From the NCBI RefSeq assembly GCF_019468565.1, contig NZ_CP080521.1:4898001-4962000 (forward strand): a DNA stretch of 64,000 nucleotides. Direction: 5' to 3'. The position numbers and the translations under genes are program-made. Position 1 is the first letter of the stretch. Every line of letters starts with the position of its first letter. The DNA comes from Pseudonocardia sp. DSM 110487. GTDB lineage: Bacteria; Actinomycetota; Actinomycetes; Mycobacteriales; Pseudonocardiaceae. The notes beneath the pieces were generated by a model. It made no database searches. It was not told the DNA's origin and saw only the letters and a list, made by a program, of their open reading frames with translations. Shown here piece by piece: positions 7,561-16,507 of the stretch.

Positions 7561-8682
7561 CTACGCCGTCGTTCCCCGGTGGGCGGCGGCGACGGCGAGC
7601 CGCCCCATCCCCACGATGCCCGCGTCAGGTCCGGTGGTGGTCGCGTCGATGACCAGGTGCCCGGTGGCGATGGGGTGCGACCCCTCGTAGACGCGCCCGC
7701 GGACCGCCGCGACGAACGGCTCGACCGAGGACAGCGCCCCGCCGAGGTAGACCGCGCCGGGGTTGACGAGGTTCACCACGGTGCACAGCACGGCGCCCAG
7801 GTAGCCGCCCGCGGCGCGGACCAGCGCGGAGACCTCGGGGTCGCCGTTCTGGGCCCGGTGCACGACGTCGGCGGTGGAGCCGATCTCGATCCCGCGTGCC
7901 TGCAGCAGTCGCACGACGCCCGCCCCGGAGGACACCGTCTCGAGGCAGCCGAGGTTGCCGCACGAGCACGGCGTGGCGCTGGCGACGTCCACCCGGGTGT
8001 GGGTGATGTTGCCGGCGCCCGCCGATGAGCCGGGGTAGATCCGGCCGCCGATGACCAGACCGCAGCCGATCGCGGTGCCCGCCTTGACCGTGACGGAGTC
8101 CCGGGTGTGGTCGATGCGGGCATAGTGCTCGCCGAGTGCCATCGCATTGGCGTCGTTCTCGACGACGGTGGGAACGCCGAGCCGCTCGGTGACCCGTTCC
8201 CCGACGGGGACGTCGTTCCAGCCCGGCATGCGTGAGGCCTGGACGACGGCGCCGCGGTCGGCGTCGACAGGACCGGGGAGCGAGAGCCCCGCTGCCATGA
8301 CCGTGCCGCCCCGGGCGGCCTCGTTCCACGCCGCGACGATCCGGTCGAGCGTAGCGTCCGGCCCCTCGCTGACATCGACATCGACCTCGGCCACGTCGCG
8401 TAGCGCTCCGGTGAGGTCGACGACCGCGGTACGCGCGTGGTGACCGCCGACGTCCGCGACGACGACGCAGCCACCGTCGTCCCGCAGCCGAAGGATCCGT
8501 CCCGGCCGGCCGCCGCGGGAGGGTGCGAGGTCGGCCTCGTGCAGCACGCCCGAGGCCAGCAGCTGCCCCACGCGCAGCGACACGGTCGACGGTGCCCAGC
8601 CCAGTACCTTGCCGATCTCGGCACGGGTGACCGCTCGACCGGTGGCAACGAGCTCGACGATGGCAGCGGCTGCCTCGGACAT
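7561..8682 (-). CDS. ROK-family transcriptional repressor
   Basis: A 373-residue sugar-responsive repressor of the ROK (NagC/XylR) type. An N-terminal winged helix-turn-helix (ATGRAVTRAEIGKVLGWAPS) is followed by an ASKHA sugar-binding domain. The latter has VVVADVGGHHARTAVVDL, ENDANAMALGEHYA, the GTAIGCGLVIGG loop and the zinc motif THTRVD-x6-PCSCGNLGCLE. The ATG at 8682 has a GAAGGG ribosome-binding site and fits the domain start. It is divergent from the peptide-type importer operon, whose expression it most likely controls in response to an imported sugar or its phosphate. Confidence 0.88.
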   Translation of the reverse strand: MSEAAAAIVELVATGRAVTRAEIGKVLGWAPSTVSLRVGQLLASGVLHEADLAPSRGGRPGRILRLRDDGGCVVVADVGGHHARTAVVDLTGALRDVAEVDVDVSEGPDATLDRIVAAWNEAARGGTVMAAGLSLPGPVDADRGAVVQASRMPGWNDVPVGERVTERLGVPTVVENDANAMALGEHYARIDHTRDSVTVKAGTAIGCGLVIGGRIYPGSSAGAGNITHTRVDVASATPCSCGNLGCLETVSSGAGVVRLLQARGIEIGSTADVVHRAQNGDPEVSALVRAAGGYLGAVLCTVVNLVNPGAVYLGGALSSVEPFVAAVRGRVYEGSHPIATGHLVIDATTTGPDAGIVGMGRLAVAAAHRGTTA

Positions 8683-8867
8683 GACCCTTCTTCCATTATT
8701 GAACGAAGTGGGCGTGCATTTTCGCACTTTTCGCCGCTGTGCCCCCTTGGTCGGACACGGTCCGCCTGAATTTATCGCTCCGTAACAGCGAAGAGCTGGT
8801 GATCGCGGCGTGCCACTGGTTGCATGCTTCCATCTTGCAGTAACTTTTGCCAGTGATGGAGGAAGTT

Positions 8868-10673
8868 GTGTCCCGACCCCCACTCGCCGCACGGATCGCG
8901 CGCGGCACCGCCTTGGCGGTCGCTGCGGCGCTCGCCCTGGCTGCCTGCGGCTCCGGCGGCGAGGAGAGCGGCGGCACTGGCTCCGTCGTCAACTACGCGC
9001 TTCCGGCCAATGCCACGCCGAACTGGATCCTGCCGATCGGCGTCCCGGGCACGCTCGCCACCCACAACACCTCGATCTACCGGAGCCTCTGGCCCGCACT
9101 GGTGGCCTTCAACGGCAGCACGGGCCAGGTCGCGCTGGACGAGGCCGCCTCGGTCGCCGAGTCCATCCAGTGGTCCGAGGACGGTACGCAGGTCACGCTG
9201 AAGCTCAAGGACATGAGCTGGAGCGACGGACGTCCGGTAGCCGCCCGCGACGTCGAGTTCTGGTTCAACCTGATCAAGGCGGGGAAGGACGGCTGGGGCT
9301 CGTACGCCGAGGGCAAGATGCCCGACAACGTCGTGGCGGTCAGCACCCCGGACGAGCGGACGGTCGTGCTCACGCTCGACCAGGCCTACAACCAGCAGTG
9401 GTTCACCTCCACCCAGCTGACCCTCATCACGCCGCTGCCGCAGCACTCGTGGGCGAAGACGAGCGACGACGGCGCGGTCGGCGACGGTGACCGCGACCCG
9501 GCCCAGGCACGGGCGATCTTCGACTACCTCGTGGCGGAGTCCAAGGACCTCGCATCGTACGAGACGAACCCGCTGTGGGACGTGGTATCCGGGCCGTTCA
9601 CGGCGCAGGAGTACGCGGCGAACGGCCAGGTGAAGCTCGTGCGGAACCAGGCATACGACGGGACCGACCCGGCGCACGCCGACGAGGTCAACCTCCTGCC
9701 GTTCACGAGCGCCGACGCCGAGGTCAACGCGGTGCGCGCCAAGTCGGTCGACTACGGCTACATCCCGAGCTCCGCGCTCGCGCAGGAGCAGCAGTACACC
9801 GGTCTCGGCTACCGGGTCCAGCCGTGGACCGGGTGGTCGGTCACGTACATGCCCTACAACTTCCACCACCCGCAGATGGGCGCCGTCTTCTCCCGGCTCT
9901 ACGTGCGTCAGGCGCTGCAGCACGCGATCGACCAGGTCGGCATCTCCGAGGTCGTGTGGCACGGCGCGGCCGACCCGGGCTACGGGCCGGTCCCGCAGGA
10001 ACCGGCGAGCGACTACCTGTCGGAGGTCCAGGCGACCAACCCCTACCCGTTCGACCCTGCGGCGTCAGCGCAACTGTTCGCCGCCCGCGGCTGGACGCGG
10101 GGCGGCGACGGCGTGCTCGCGTGCACCAACGCGGGCACCGGCGCCGACCAGTGCGGCGAGGGCATCGCGGCGGGCACGAAGATGGAGCTCACGTTCCTCG
10201 TGCAGAGCGGCTCCCAGGAGACCGACAACCAGTTCGCCGAGATCCAGTCGGCCCTGCAGCAGGTGGGCGTGTCGGTCTACCTCGAGCAGGCGCCGCTCAA
10301 CCAGGTGCTCTCCCGCACGGCCCCCTGCAAGGCAGGCGCCCCGGAGTGCACGTGGCAGCTGAGCTACTTCGGCACCGCGGGCAGCTGGTACTTCGGCGCC
10401 TACCCCACCGGTGAGCGCATCTTCGGCAGCGGCGGCACGGCCAACTTCGGCAACTACTCCAACCCCGAGGCCGACGCCCTGCTCTCCGCGGCTGTCCTCA
10501 GCAACGAGCCGGGGACGATGGCGCAGTACTCGGCGCTGCTCGCCCGGGACCTGCCGGTGATGTGGCTGCCCAACCCCGTCTACCAGGTCTCGGTCATCGC
10601 CGAGGGCCTGACGGGCACCACGCAGGACCCGGGCGCGAACTTCTACCCCCAGCGGTGGGGTTGGGAGAGCTGA
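8868..10673 (+). CDS. Peptide/oligopeptide-type ABC transporter substrate-binding lipoprotein
   Basis: The extracellular solute-binding protein (SBP_bac_5 fold, 601 residues) of an Opp/Dpp-type importer. The signal peptide ends in lipobox LAAC (Cys at about residue 27), followed by a GSGGEESGG linker. The GTG at 8868 lies five bases after GGAGG (8858-8862), so it is chosen over the in-frame ATG at 8856 that overlaps that site. Typical family segments include MSWSDGRPVAARDVEFWFN and the C-terminal YPQRWGWES. It is the first gene of a run of seven. A TAACTT hexamer at 8841-8846 could be a -10 box. The ligand may be a peptide, glycopeptide or oligosaccharide. Confidence 0.92.
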   Translation: MSRPPLAARIARGTALAVAAALALAACGSGGEESGGTGSVVNYALPANATPNWILPIGVPGTLATHNTSIYRSLWPALVAFNGSTGQVALDEAASVAESIQWSEDGTQVTLKLKDMSWSDGRPVAARDVEFWFNLIKAGKDGWGSYAEGKMPDNVVAVSTPDERTVVLTLDQAYNQQWFTSTQLTLITPLPQHSWAKTSDDGAVGDGDRDPAQARAIFDYLVAESKDLASYETNPLWDVVSGPFTAQEYAANGQVKLVRNQAYDGTDPAHADEVNLLPFTSADAEVNAVRAKSVDYGYIPSSALAQEQQYTGLGYRVQPWTGWSVTYMPYNFHHPQMGAVFSRLYVRQALQHAIDQVGISEVVWHGAADPGYGPVPQEPASDYLSEVQATNPYPFDPAASAQLFAARGWTRGGDGVLACTNAGTGADQCGEGIAAGTKMELTFLVQSGSQETDNQFAEIQSALQQVGVSVYLEQAPLNQVLSRTAPCKAGAPECTWQLSYFGTAGSWYFGAYPTGERIFGSGGTANFGNYSNPEADALLSAAVLSNEPGTMAQYSALLARDLPVMWLPNPVYQVSVIAEGLTGTTQDPGANFYPQRWGWES

Positions 10674-10680
10674 CGAAGCC

Positions 10681-11667
10681 ATGGCCACCACCACAACCGC
10701 GACCATGAACCCCCTGCTGCGCTTCGTCCTGCAGCGGACGGGCCAGGCCGTGCTCGTCGTCCTGCTCGTGACCGTGGTGGTGTTCCTGCTCCTCCAGGCG
10801 CTGCCCGGGGGGCCCGCGCGCGGGGTCCTCGGGCAGACCGCCACGCCTGCGCAGATCGCCGCCTTCAATGCGGCGAACGGGTTCGACCAGCCCCTGCTCC
10901 AGCAGTACCTCGCGTTCCTGGGCCGCCTCGCCAGGGGCGACCTCGGCGACTCCTTCGTGATGAACCAGCCCGTGGCCGACGCCGTCGCGCAGCGGCTGCC
11001 CAAGACGTTGCTGCTCACCGGGCTGTCGCTCGTCGTGGCGCTGGCGGTCGCGCTACCCCTGGGGGTGCGGCAGGCCGCGCGGCGCGGCTCCGGCTTCGAC
11101 TACTCGGCCACGACGATCGCCGTGGTGCTGTACTCCACGCCCAGCTTCTTCCTCGGGCTCATCCTCGTCGTCGTGCTGTCGCAGTGGCTCGGCTGGTTCC
11201 CGGCGCTCGCACCGCAGGGCCGCACGGTGCTCGCCATCCTCGGCGAGCCCCGCGCGCTCGTGCTGCCGGTCCTCACCGGGGCGCTGGTGGCGGTCGCGAC
11301 GTTCAGCCGGTACGCGCGGTCCTCGACGATCGACAGCCTCGCCGAGGACTACGTCCGGACCGCGCGCGCCAAGGGCACCCCCGAGGCCGCGGTGCTGCGC
11401 CGGCACGTCCTGCGCAACTCCCTCACACCCGTCGTGGCGATGCTCGGCTACCAGATCCCCGTGGTCTTCGGCGGCACACTCGTGGTCGAACAGCTGTTCA
11501 ACTATCCCGGGATGGGCCTGCTGTTCTGGAGCTCGGCCCAGGCCGGGGACTTCCCGGTGCTGCTCGGCTGCGTCCTCGTGATCGCTATCGCCACCGTCAT
11601 CGGGTCGTTGCTCGCGGACGTGCTCCAGGCCGCCGTCGACCCGCGCACCCGAGGAGCCCTGCAGTGA
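10681..11667 (+). CDS. ABC transporter permease, DppB/OppB type
   Basis: The first inner-membrane permease of the importer (328 residues). An N-terminal helix with PGGPAR is followed by a long periplasmic loop and five further membrane spans. The EAA loop that contacts the ATPase reads DYVRTARAKGTPEAAVLRRHVLRNSL. The ATG is 7 bases after the binding-protein stop. Its own stop overlaps the next GTG as GTGA, so the two permeases are translationally coupled. Confidence 0.93.
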   Translation: MATTTTATMNPLLRFVLQRTGQAVLVVLLVTVVVFLLLQALPGGPARGVLGQTATPAQIAAFNAANGFDQPLLQQYLAFLGRLARGDLGDSFVMNQPVADAVAQRLPKTLLLTGLSLVVALAVALPLGVRQAARRGSGFDYSATTIAVVLYSTPSFFLGLILVVVLSQWLGWFPALAPQGRTVLAILGEPRALVLPVLTGALVAVATFSRYARSSTIDSLAEDYVRTARAKGTPEAAVLRRHVLRNSLTPVVAMLGYQIPVVFGGTLVVEQLFNYPGMGLLFWSSAQAGDFPVLLGCVLVIAIATVIGSLLADVLQAAVDPRTRGALQ

Positions 11668-12539
11668 CCGCCCCGCTCCCCGCCGACGCGCGTCCCGTGT
11701 CCCGTGGGCGCGCGCTGCGCCGGTTCCTCGCGAACCGGATGGCCGTCGTCGGCCTCGTGGTGCTCGCCCTCCTCGTCCTGTTCAGCGTCGTCGGCCCGCT
11801 CGTCCACCCGACCGACCAGGTGCACACGAACCTCGCCGAGGCCAACCTGCCGCCGTCCGGTTCCCACCTGCTCGGCACCGACTCGGTGGGCTACGACGTG
11901 CTCGGCCGGCTCATGCAGGGTGGTCAGATCTCGTTGCTCGTCGGTCTCTCCGCGGGGATCCTCGCCACCCTCGTCGGCACCCTCTGGGGTGCCACCGCCG
12001 GCTACGTGGGCGGCTGGGTGGACGCGGTGATGATGCGCGTGGTGGACGCCGGCATCGCCATCCCCGCGATCTTCCTTCTGCTCGTCGTCTCGGCCATCAC
12101 CGGCCCGACCGTGCCGCTGCTGGTCCTCGTCATCGGCCTGGTCTCGTGGCTGGTGCCGGCGCGGCTGGTGCGCGCCGAGTCGGTGTCGCTCAAGACGCGC
12201 GAGTACGTGCTCGCCGTCCGGGCAGGCGGCGGCACCCACCGGCGGGCGGTGCTGCGCCACATCGTCCCGAACACCATCGGCACGGTGGTCGTCAACGCCA
12301 CGTTCCAGGTGGCCGACGCGATCCTGCTCGTCGCCTACATCAGCTTCCTCGGCATGGGTGTGCAGCCGCCTGCAACGGACTGGGGAGCGATGCTCAGCTC
12401 CGGCGTGGGCCTCGTCTACTCGGGCGCGTGGTGGCTGATCTTCCCCGCCGGCCTGGCCATCGTCGCCGTGGTGTGCGCCTTCAACTTCATCGGCGACGGG
12501 CTGCGAGACATGTTCGACGTGAAGGGGAAGCGCGCGTGA
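11664..12539 (+). CDS. ABC transporter permease, DppC/OppC type
   Basis: The second permease of the importer (291 residues). The N-terminal segment FLANRMAVVGLVVLALLVLF is the first span. HLLGTDSVGYDVLGRLMQGGQISLLVG is the DppC family hallmark, and the EAA loop is EYVLAVRAGGGTHRRAVLRHIVPN. The GTG start (11664) overlaps the stop of the first permease. The open frame upstream of it is only a shadow of that gene. The stop overlaps the GTG of the ATPase gene. Confidence 0.93.
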   Translation: MTAPLPADARPVSRGRALRRFLANRMAVVGLVVLALLVLFSVVGPLVHPTDQVHTNLAEANLPPSGSHLLGTDSVGYDVLGRLMQGGQISLLVGLSAGILATLVGTLWGATAGYVGGWVDAVMMRVVDAGIAIPAIFLLLVVSAITGPTVPLLVLVIGLVSWLVPARLVRAESVSLKTREYVLAVRAGGGTHRRAVLRHIVPNTIGTVVVNATFQVADAILLVAYISFLGMGVQPPATDWGAMLSSGVGLVYSGAWWLIFPAGLAIVAVVCAFNFIGDGLRDMFDVKGKRA

Positions 12540-14203
12540 CCACGTCAACGGCAACCGCAGCGCTCGAGATCGACGACCTCCACGTCACCTTCGCCACCGA
12601 CGAGGGCGACGTGCACGCCGTCCGCGGGGTCCGGCTCGCGCTCGAGCGCGGCCGCGTCCTCGCCCTCGTCGGCGAGTCCGGCTCCGGCAAGAGCGTCACC
12701 GCGATGTCCGTGCTCGGACTGCTGCCGCGCAACGTCCGCACCACCGGCCGGATCAGCGTCGGCGGGACCGACGTGCTCGGCCTGACCGGGGAGGACCTGC
12801 GCCGGGTGCGCGGCGCCCGCGTCGGCATGGTGTTCCAGGAGCCCGCCACCGCGCTCAACCCGAGCATGGCCGTCGGCGCCCAGGTGGCCGAGGCGTTGCG
12901 CAACCACGGGACGGCCAGGGACGCGGCCGCGGCGCGCGCCGTCGAGCTGCTCACCGAGGTGGGCATCCCAGACGCAGCCGCCCGCGCAGGCCGTTACCCG
13001 CACGAGTTCTCCGGCGGGCAGCGCCAGCGGGTCGTCATCGCCATCGCGATCGCGTGCGAACCCGAGGTGATCATCGCCGACGAGCCGACCACGGCGCTCG
13101 ACGTCACAGTGCAGGCCGAGATCCTCGACCTCCTGCGCCGCCTGGTCCAGGAGCGCGGCGCCGCCCTCTTCCTCATCACCCACAACATGGGCGTGGTGGC
13201 CGACATCGCCGACGACGTGGCGGTGATGTACCACGGCCGGGTCGTCGAGCAGGGGCCCGTGCAGCAGGTCCTCACGGAGCCGGCCGACGACTACACCGTC
13301 CGGCTCCTCGCCGCCGTGCCCGAGCTGCCCGAGCTCGCGGCCGAGCCCGCTCTCGTCGACAAGGCTGCCACCGAGTCGACGGACGGGAATGCCCTGCGGC
13401 TGCAGGGCGTGTGCGTCGACTACGGCCGCGGGCGGCGCGCGTTCCGCGCCGTCTCCGACGCCGACCTCGTCGTCGGCGCGCGCGAGATCGTCGGGGTGGT
13501 GGGCGAGTCCGGCTCGGGCAAGTCGACGCTGGCGCGGGCCGCCGTCGGGCTCGTGCCGATCGCGGCGGGCTCGGCCTCGGTGCTGGGATCCGAGCTGACG
13601 GGCCACGGCCGGCGCGCCCGTGTGCTCCGGGCGCGGATCGGCATCGTGTTCCAGGACCCGGCCGGCTCGCTCGACCCGCGCATGACCGTCGGGGAGTCGG
13701 TCGCCGAGCCGTTCCGGATGCATCCGGAACTCGCCGGCCGCCCGAACCGGGCGGAACGCCGCCGACGCGTCACCGAGCTGCTCGACGCCGTCCGGCTGCC
13801 CGGCGGCAGCCTCGACCGCTACCCGCACGAGCTGTCGGGCGGGCAGCGCCAGCGCGTCGCACTGGCGCGGGCGCTCGCCCTGCGGCCGGGCCTGCTCATC
13901 GCCGACGAGCCGACCAGCGCCCTGGACGTCTCCGTGCAGCAGCAGGTCCTCGACGTGCTGCGCGAGGTGCACGCCGAGTTCGGCTTCGGCTGCCTGTTCA
14001 TCAGCCACGACCTCGCAGTGGTGCACGAGATCGCCGACCGCGTGGCCGTCATGCACCGGGGCGTGATCGTTGAGGAAGGACCCGCCGGCCACGTGCTCGG
14101 CGCCCCGCGCGAGCCCTACTCGCGCCGCCTCGTGGCCGCCGCGCCGTCCCTGGACCCCGTCGAGCAGCGCCGCCGACGCGAATTGCGCGTCGCCACCCGC
14201 TGA
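12536..14203 (+). CDS. Double ATPase of oligopeptide-type ABC importer
   Basis: A single polypeptide (555 residues) carrying two ATP-binding cassettes, equivalent to fused DppD and DppF. Cassette 1 has Walker A GESGSGKSVTA, Q-loop MVFQEP, signature FSGGQRQRV and Walker B VIIADEPTTALDV. Cassette 2 has GESGSGKSTLA, IVFQDP, LSGGQRQRV and LLIADEPTSALDV. Both look intact. The C-terminal REPYSRRLVAAAPSLDP element is the usual oligopeptide/dipeptide ATPase tail. The GTG start overlaps the preceding stop (GTGA). Together with the lipoprotein and two permeases this makes a full importer. Confidence 0.94.
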   Translation: MTTSTATAALEIDDLHVTFATDEGDVHAVRGVRLALERGRVLALVGESGSGKSVTAMSVLGLLPRNVRTTGRISVGGTDVLGLTGEDLRRVRGARVGMVFQEPATALNPSMAVGAQVAEALRNHGTARDAAAARAVELLTEVGIPDAAARAGRYPHEFSGGQRQRVVIAIAIACEPEVIIADEPTTALDVTVQAEILDLLRRLVQERGAALFLITHNMGVVADIADDVAVMYHGRVVEQGPVQQVLTEPADDYTVRLLAAVPELPELAAEPALVDKAATESTDGNALRLQGVCVDYGRGRRAFRAVSDADLVVGAREIVGVVGESGSGKSTLARAAVGLVPIAAGSASVLGSELTGHGRRARVLRARIGIVFQDPAGSLDPRMTVGESVAEPFRMHPELAGRPNRAERRRRVTELLDAVRLPGGSLDRYPHELSGGQRQRVALARALALRPGLLIADEPTSALDVSVQQQVLDVLREVHAEFGFGCLFISHDLAVVHEIADRVAVMHRGVIVEEGPAGHVLGAPREPYSRRLVAAAPSLDPVEQRRRRELRVATR

Positions 14204-14228
14204 ACCGCGCTGGACACCAGCAAGGAGC

Positions 14229-15734
14229 ATGACCCTGAGCACGCCACGCAGACCCCGCATCGCCATCGCCGGCATGGCGATCGAGTCGTCGGCCTACGCC
14301 GCGCACCGCGCCGACCACCGGGACTTCCACACCTCCACCGGCGACGCGCTGGTCGCCCGGTACCCGTTCCTCGCGCCCGCCTCCCCGCTGCGCGAGGCCG
14401 CCGAGTGGCTGGGCGTCTTCTACGCCCGATCCATCCCCGGCGGCGCCGTGCGGACCGAGGTCTACGAGGACTACTGCGAGCGGATCGTCACCGGCCTCGC
14501 CGCGCTGCACGCCGAGCGGCCGCTCGACGGGATCTACCTCGACGTGCACGGCGCGATGAGCGTGGTCGGCATGGACGACGCCGAGGGCGACCTCGTCACC
14601 CGCGTGCGCGGCGTCGTCGGGACCGACGTGCTCATCGGCGCGACGATGGACCTGCACGGCAACATCTCGCCGCGGTTCTTCGACCAGGTCGACCTGCCCA
14701 CCTGCTACCGGCTCGCCCCGCACGAGGACGCCTGGGAGACCCGCGAGCGCGCGGCCCGCAATCTCGTGGCCCAGGTCCGCGTGGCACAGCTCCGGGACGG
14801 CGCCCGGCCGGTCCGCGCGTGGGTGAAGGTGCCGATCCTGCTGCCGGGCGAGAAGACCTCGACCCGCGTGGAGCCCGCCCGCAGCCTGTACGCCTCGCTC
14901 GCCGACGTCGAGCGGCGCGCCGGCGTCCTCGACGCCTCCATCTGGATCGGCTACGCCTGGGCCGACGAGCCGCGCTGCCACGCGAGCGTGATCGTCACCG
15001 GGCACGAGGCCGACGTGGTGCGGGCCGAGGCAGAGGGGATCGCGCGCCACCTGTGGTCGGTGCGCGAGGACTTCACGTTCGTCGGCCCGCCCGGCACGCT
15101 CGCCGACGGCGTGGCGGCGGCGCTGGCCGCGACGGAGACGCCGTACCTGGTCAGCGACTCCGGGGACAACCCCGGCGCGGGCGGCAGCGGCGACGTCACG
15201 TGGACGCTCACCCGGCTGCTCGGCATGCCCGAGCTCACCGGCGAAGACGCACCGCTCGTCTACGTCGCCTCGATCTTCGACGCCGCCGCGATCGAGGAGC
15301 TCGCCCGCCATGCGGTCGGCGACGAGGTCGTCGTGGTGGCCGGTGCCCGCGTGGACAACCGCGTCAGCGGCCCCGTCCGCATCGCCGGCACGCTGCTGAG
15401 CCTGACTGCGGGCGACCCGCACGCCGGGCGGATCGCCGTGATCGCCGTCGGCGGCCTGCGCGTGATCGTGACCGAGTTCCGCAAGGCGTTCCACGCCGCC
15501 GGCGACTTCCGCGCGCTCGGGCTGGAGCCGACCGAGGCCCGGGCGATCGTCACGAAGATCGGCTATCTCGAACCCACCCTGTACGACCTCGCGCGCGGCT
15601 GGACGCTCGCGCTGACCCCGGGACCGGTCGACCAGGACCTCGAACGCCTCGGCCACGAGCGGATCGCGCGGCCGATGTTCCCCTTCGACGCGTTCGACGC
15701 CGACCCCGACCTCACCGCGAGGGTGTCGGCATGA
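14229..15734 (+). CDS. M81-family (MlrC-like) metallopeptidase
   Basis: A 501-residue homologue of microcystin-degrading MlrC, a zinc metallopeptidase that cleaves linear or modified peptides. The metal-binding set appears intact: glutamate in AIESSAY (about E19), YLDVHGAM (D105, H107), ATMDLHGN (D141, H143) and LAPHEDAWE (H165). The C-terminal MlrC domain follows (SDSGDNPGAGGSGD, TEFRKAFHAAGDF). The ATG at 14229 has an AAGGAG site with short spacing. The stop overlaps the CutC-like gene (ATGA). Its place after a peptide-type importer suggests that it breaks down the imported compound in the cytosol; the true substrate is unknown. Confidence 0.85.
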   Translation: MTLSTPRRPRIAIAGMAIESSAYAAHRADHRDFHTSTGDALVARYPFLAPASPLREAAEWLGVFYARSIPGGAVRTEVYEDYCERIVTGLAALHAERPLDGIYLDVHGAMSVVGMDDAEGDLVTRVRGVVGTDVLIGATMDLHGNISPRFFDQVDLPTCYRLAPHEDAWETRERAARNLVAQVRVAQLRDGARPVRAWVKVPILLPGEKTSTRVEPARSLYASLADVERRAGVLDASIWIGYAWADEPRCHASVIVTGHEADVVRAEAEGIARHLWSVREDFTFVGPPGTLADGVAAALAATETPYLVSDSGDNPGAGGSGDVTWTLTRLLGMPELTGEDAPLVYVASIFDAAAIEELARHAVGDEVVVVAGARVDNRVSGPVRIAGTLLSLTAGDPHAGRIAVIAVGGLRVIVTEFRKAFHAAGDFRALGLEPTEARAIVTKIGYLEPTLYDLARGWTLALTPGPVDQDLERLGHERIARPMFPFDAFDADPDLTARVSA

Positions 15735-16507
15735 GCGAGCTTGCGAGCGAACCGTCGATTCGGCGCCTCGTCCTGGAGCTCGCGGTCCAGGACGTCCGGG
15801 GGATCGGGGTCGCGGCCCGGGTCCGTCCAGCCCGGATCGAGCTGTGCACCGCACTGGCCCTGGGCGGGCTGACCCCGCCGGGGAGCCTCATCGACGCCGC
15901 CGTGGCCGCGCGGGACGCGGGTGGCCCCGGCGTGCACGTCCTCATCCGGCCACGCTCCGGCGGGTTCACCTACGACGCCGACGAGCTGGCGGTGCTGCTC
16001 GCCGACTGCCGCGCTGCCGCCGAACACGGCGCGGACGGGATCGTCGTCGGTGCGACCACCACCGGCCCCGACGGCACACCGGTGCTCGACCTCGACGTGA
16101 TCGCGCAGGCCACCGAGGCCGCCGGGGACCTCGACGTCACCGTGCACCGGGTCGTCGACACGCTGCCCGATCCCGCCGCCGCCGTCGCCGCCCTGGTGGG
16201 CACGGGCGTGCGCCGCGTCCTCACCTCGGGCGGTGCCGCCGCCGCACCTGATGGTGTGCCCGTCCTGCGGGCCATGGTCGCCGCCGCGGGCCGGATCGAG
16301 GTGATGGCCGGCAGCGGGGTGACACCGGCGTCGGTTGCGACGCTCGCGGCCGCCGGGGTGGACGCCGTGCACGCCTCCGCCAGCCGCGTGCACGCCGACG
16401 AGACGGGCGTGAGCCTCGGGTCCTCGCCCGACGCCGGGCGTTTCACGACCACCGACCCCGAGCTCGCCGGCCGGCTGCTGGCCGCGGTGCGCGAGGTCGC
16501 ACCATGA
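15731..16507 (+). CDS. cutC: CutC-family TIM-barrel protein
   Basis: A 258-residue member of the CutC family, historically named for copper homeostasis but with uncertain biochemistry. Family motifs are in order: ARIELCTALALGGLTPP, VHVLIRPRSGGFTY, DVTVHRVVDTLPDP, RVLTSGGAA, RIEVMAGSGVTP and AVHASASR. The start ATG overlaps the M81 stop (ATGA), and the stop overlaps the next ATG. This tight coupling to a metallopeptidase and a ROK kinase, with no copper gene nearby, argues for a metabolic role, perhaps on a sugar or sugar-acid intermediate, rather than copper handling. That is inference. Confidence 0.82.
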   Translation: MSELASEPSIRRLVLELAVQDVRGIGVAARVRPARIELCTALALGGLTPPGSLIDAAVAARDAGGPGVHVLIRPRSGGFTYDADELAVLLADCRAAAEHGADGIVVGATTTGPDGTPVLDLDVIAQATEAAGDLDVTVHRVVDTLPDPAAAVAALVGTGVRRVLTSGGAAAAPDGVPVLRAMVAAAGRIEVMAGSGVTPASVATLAAAGVDAVHASASRVHADETGVSLGSSPDAGRFTTTDPELAGRLLAAVREVAP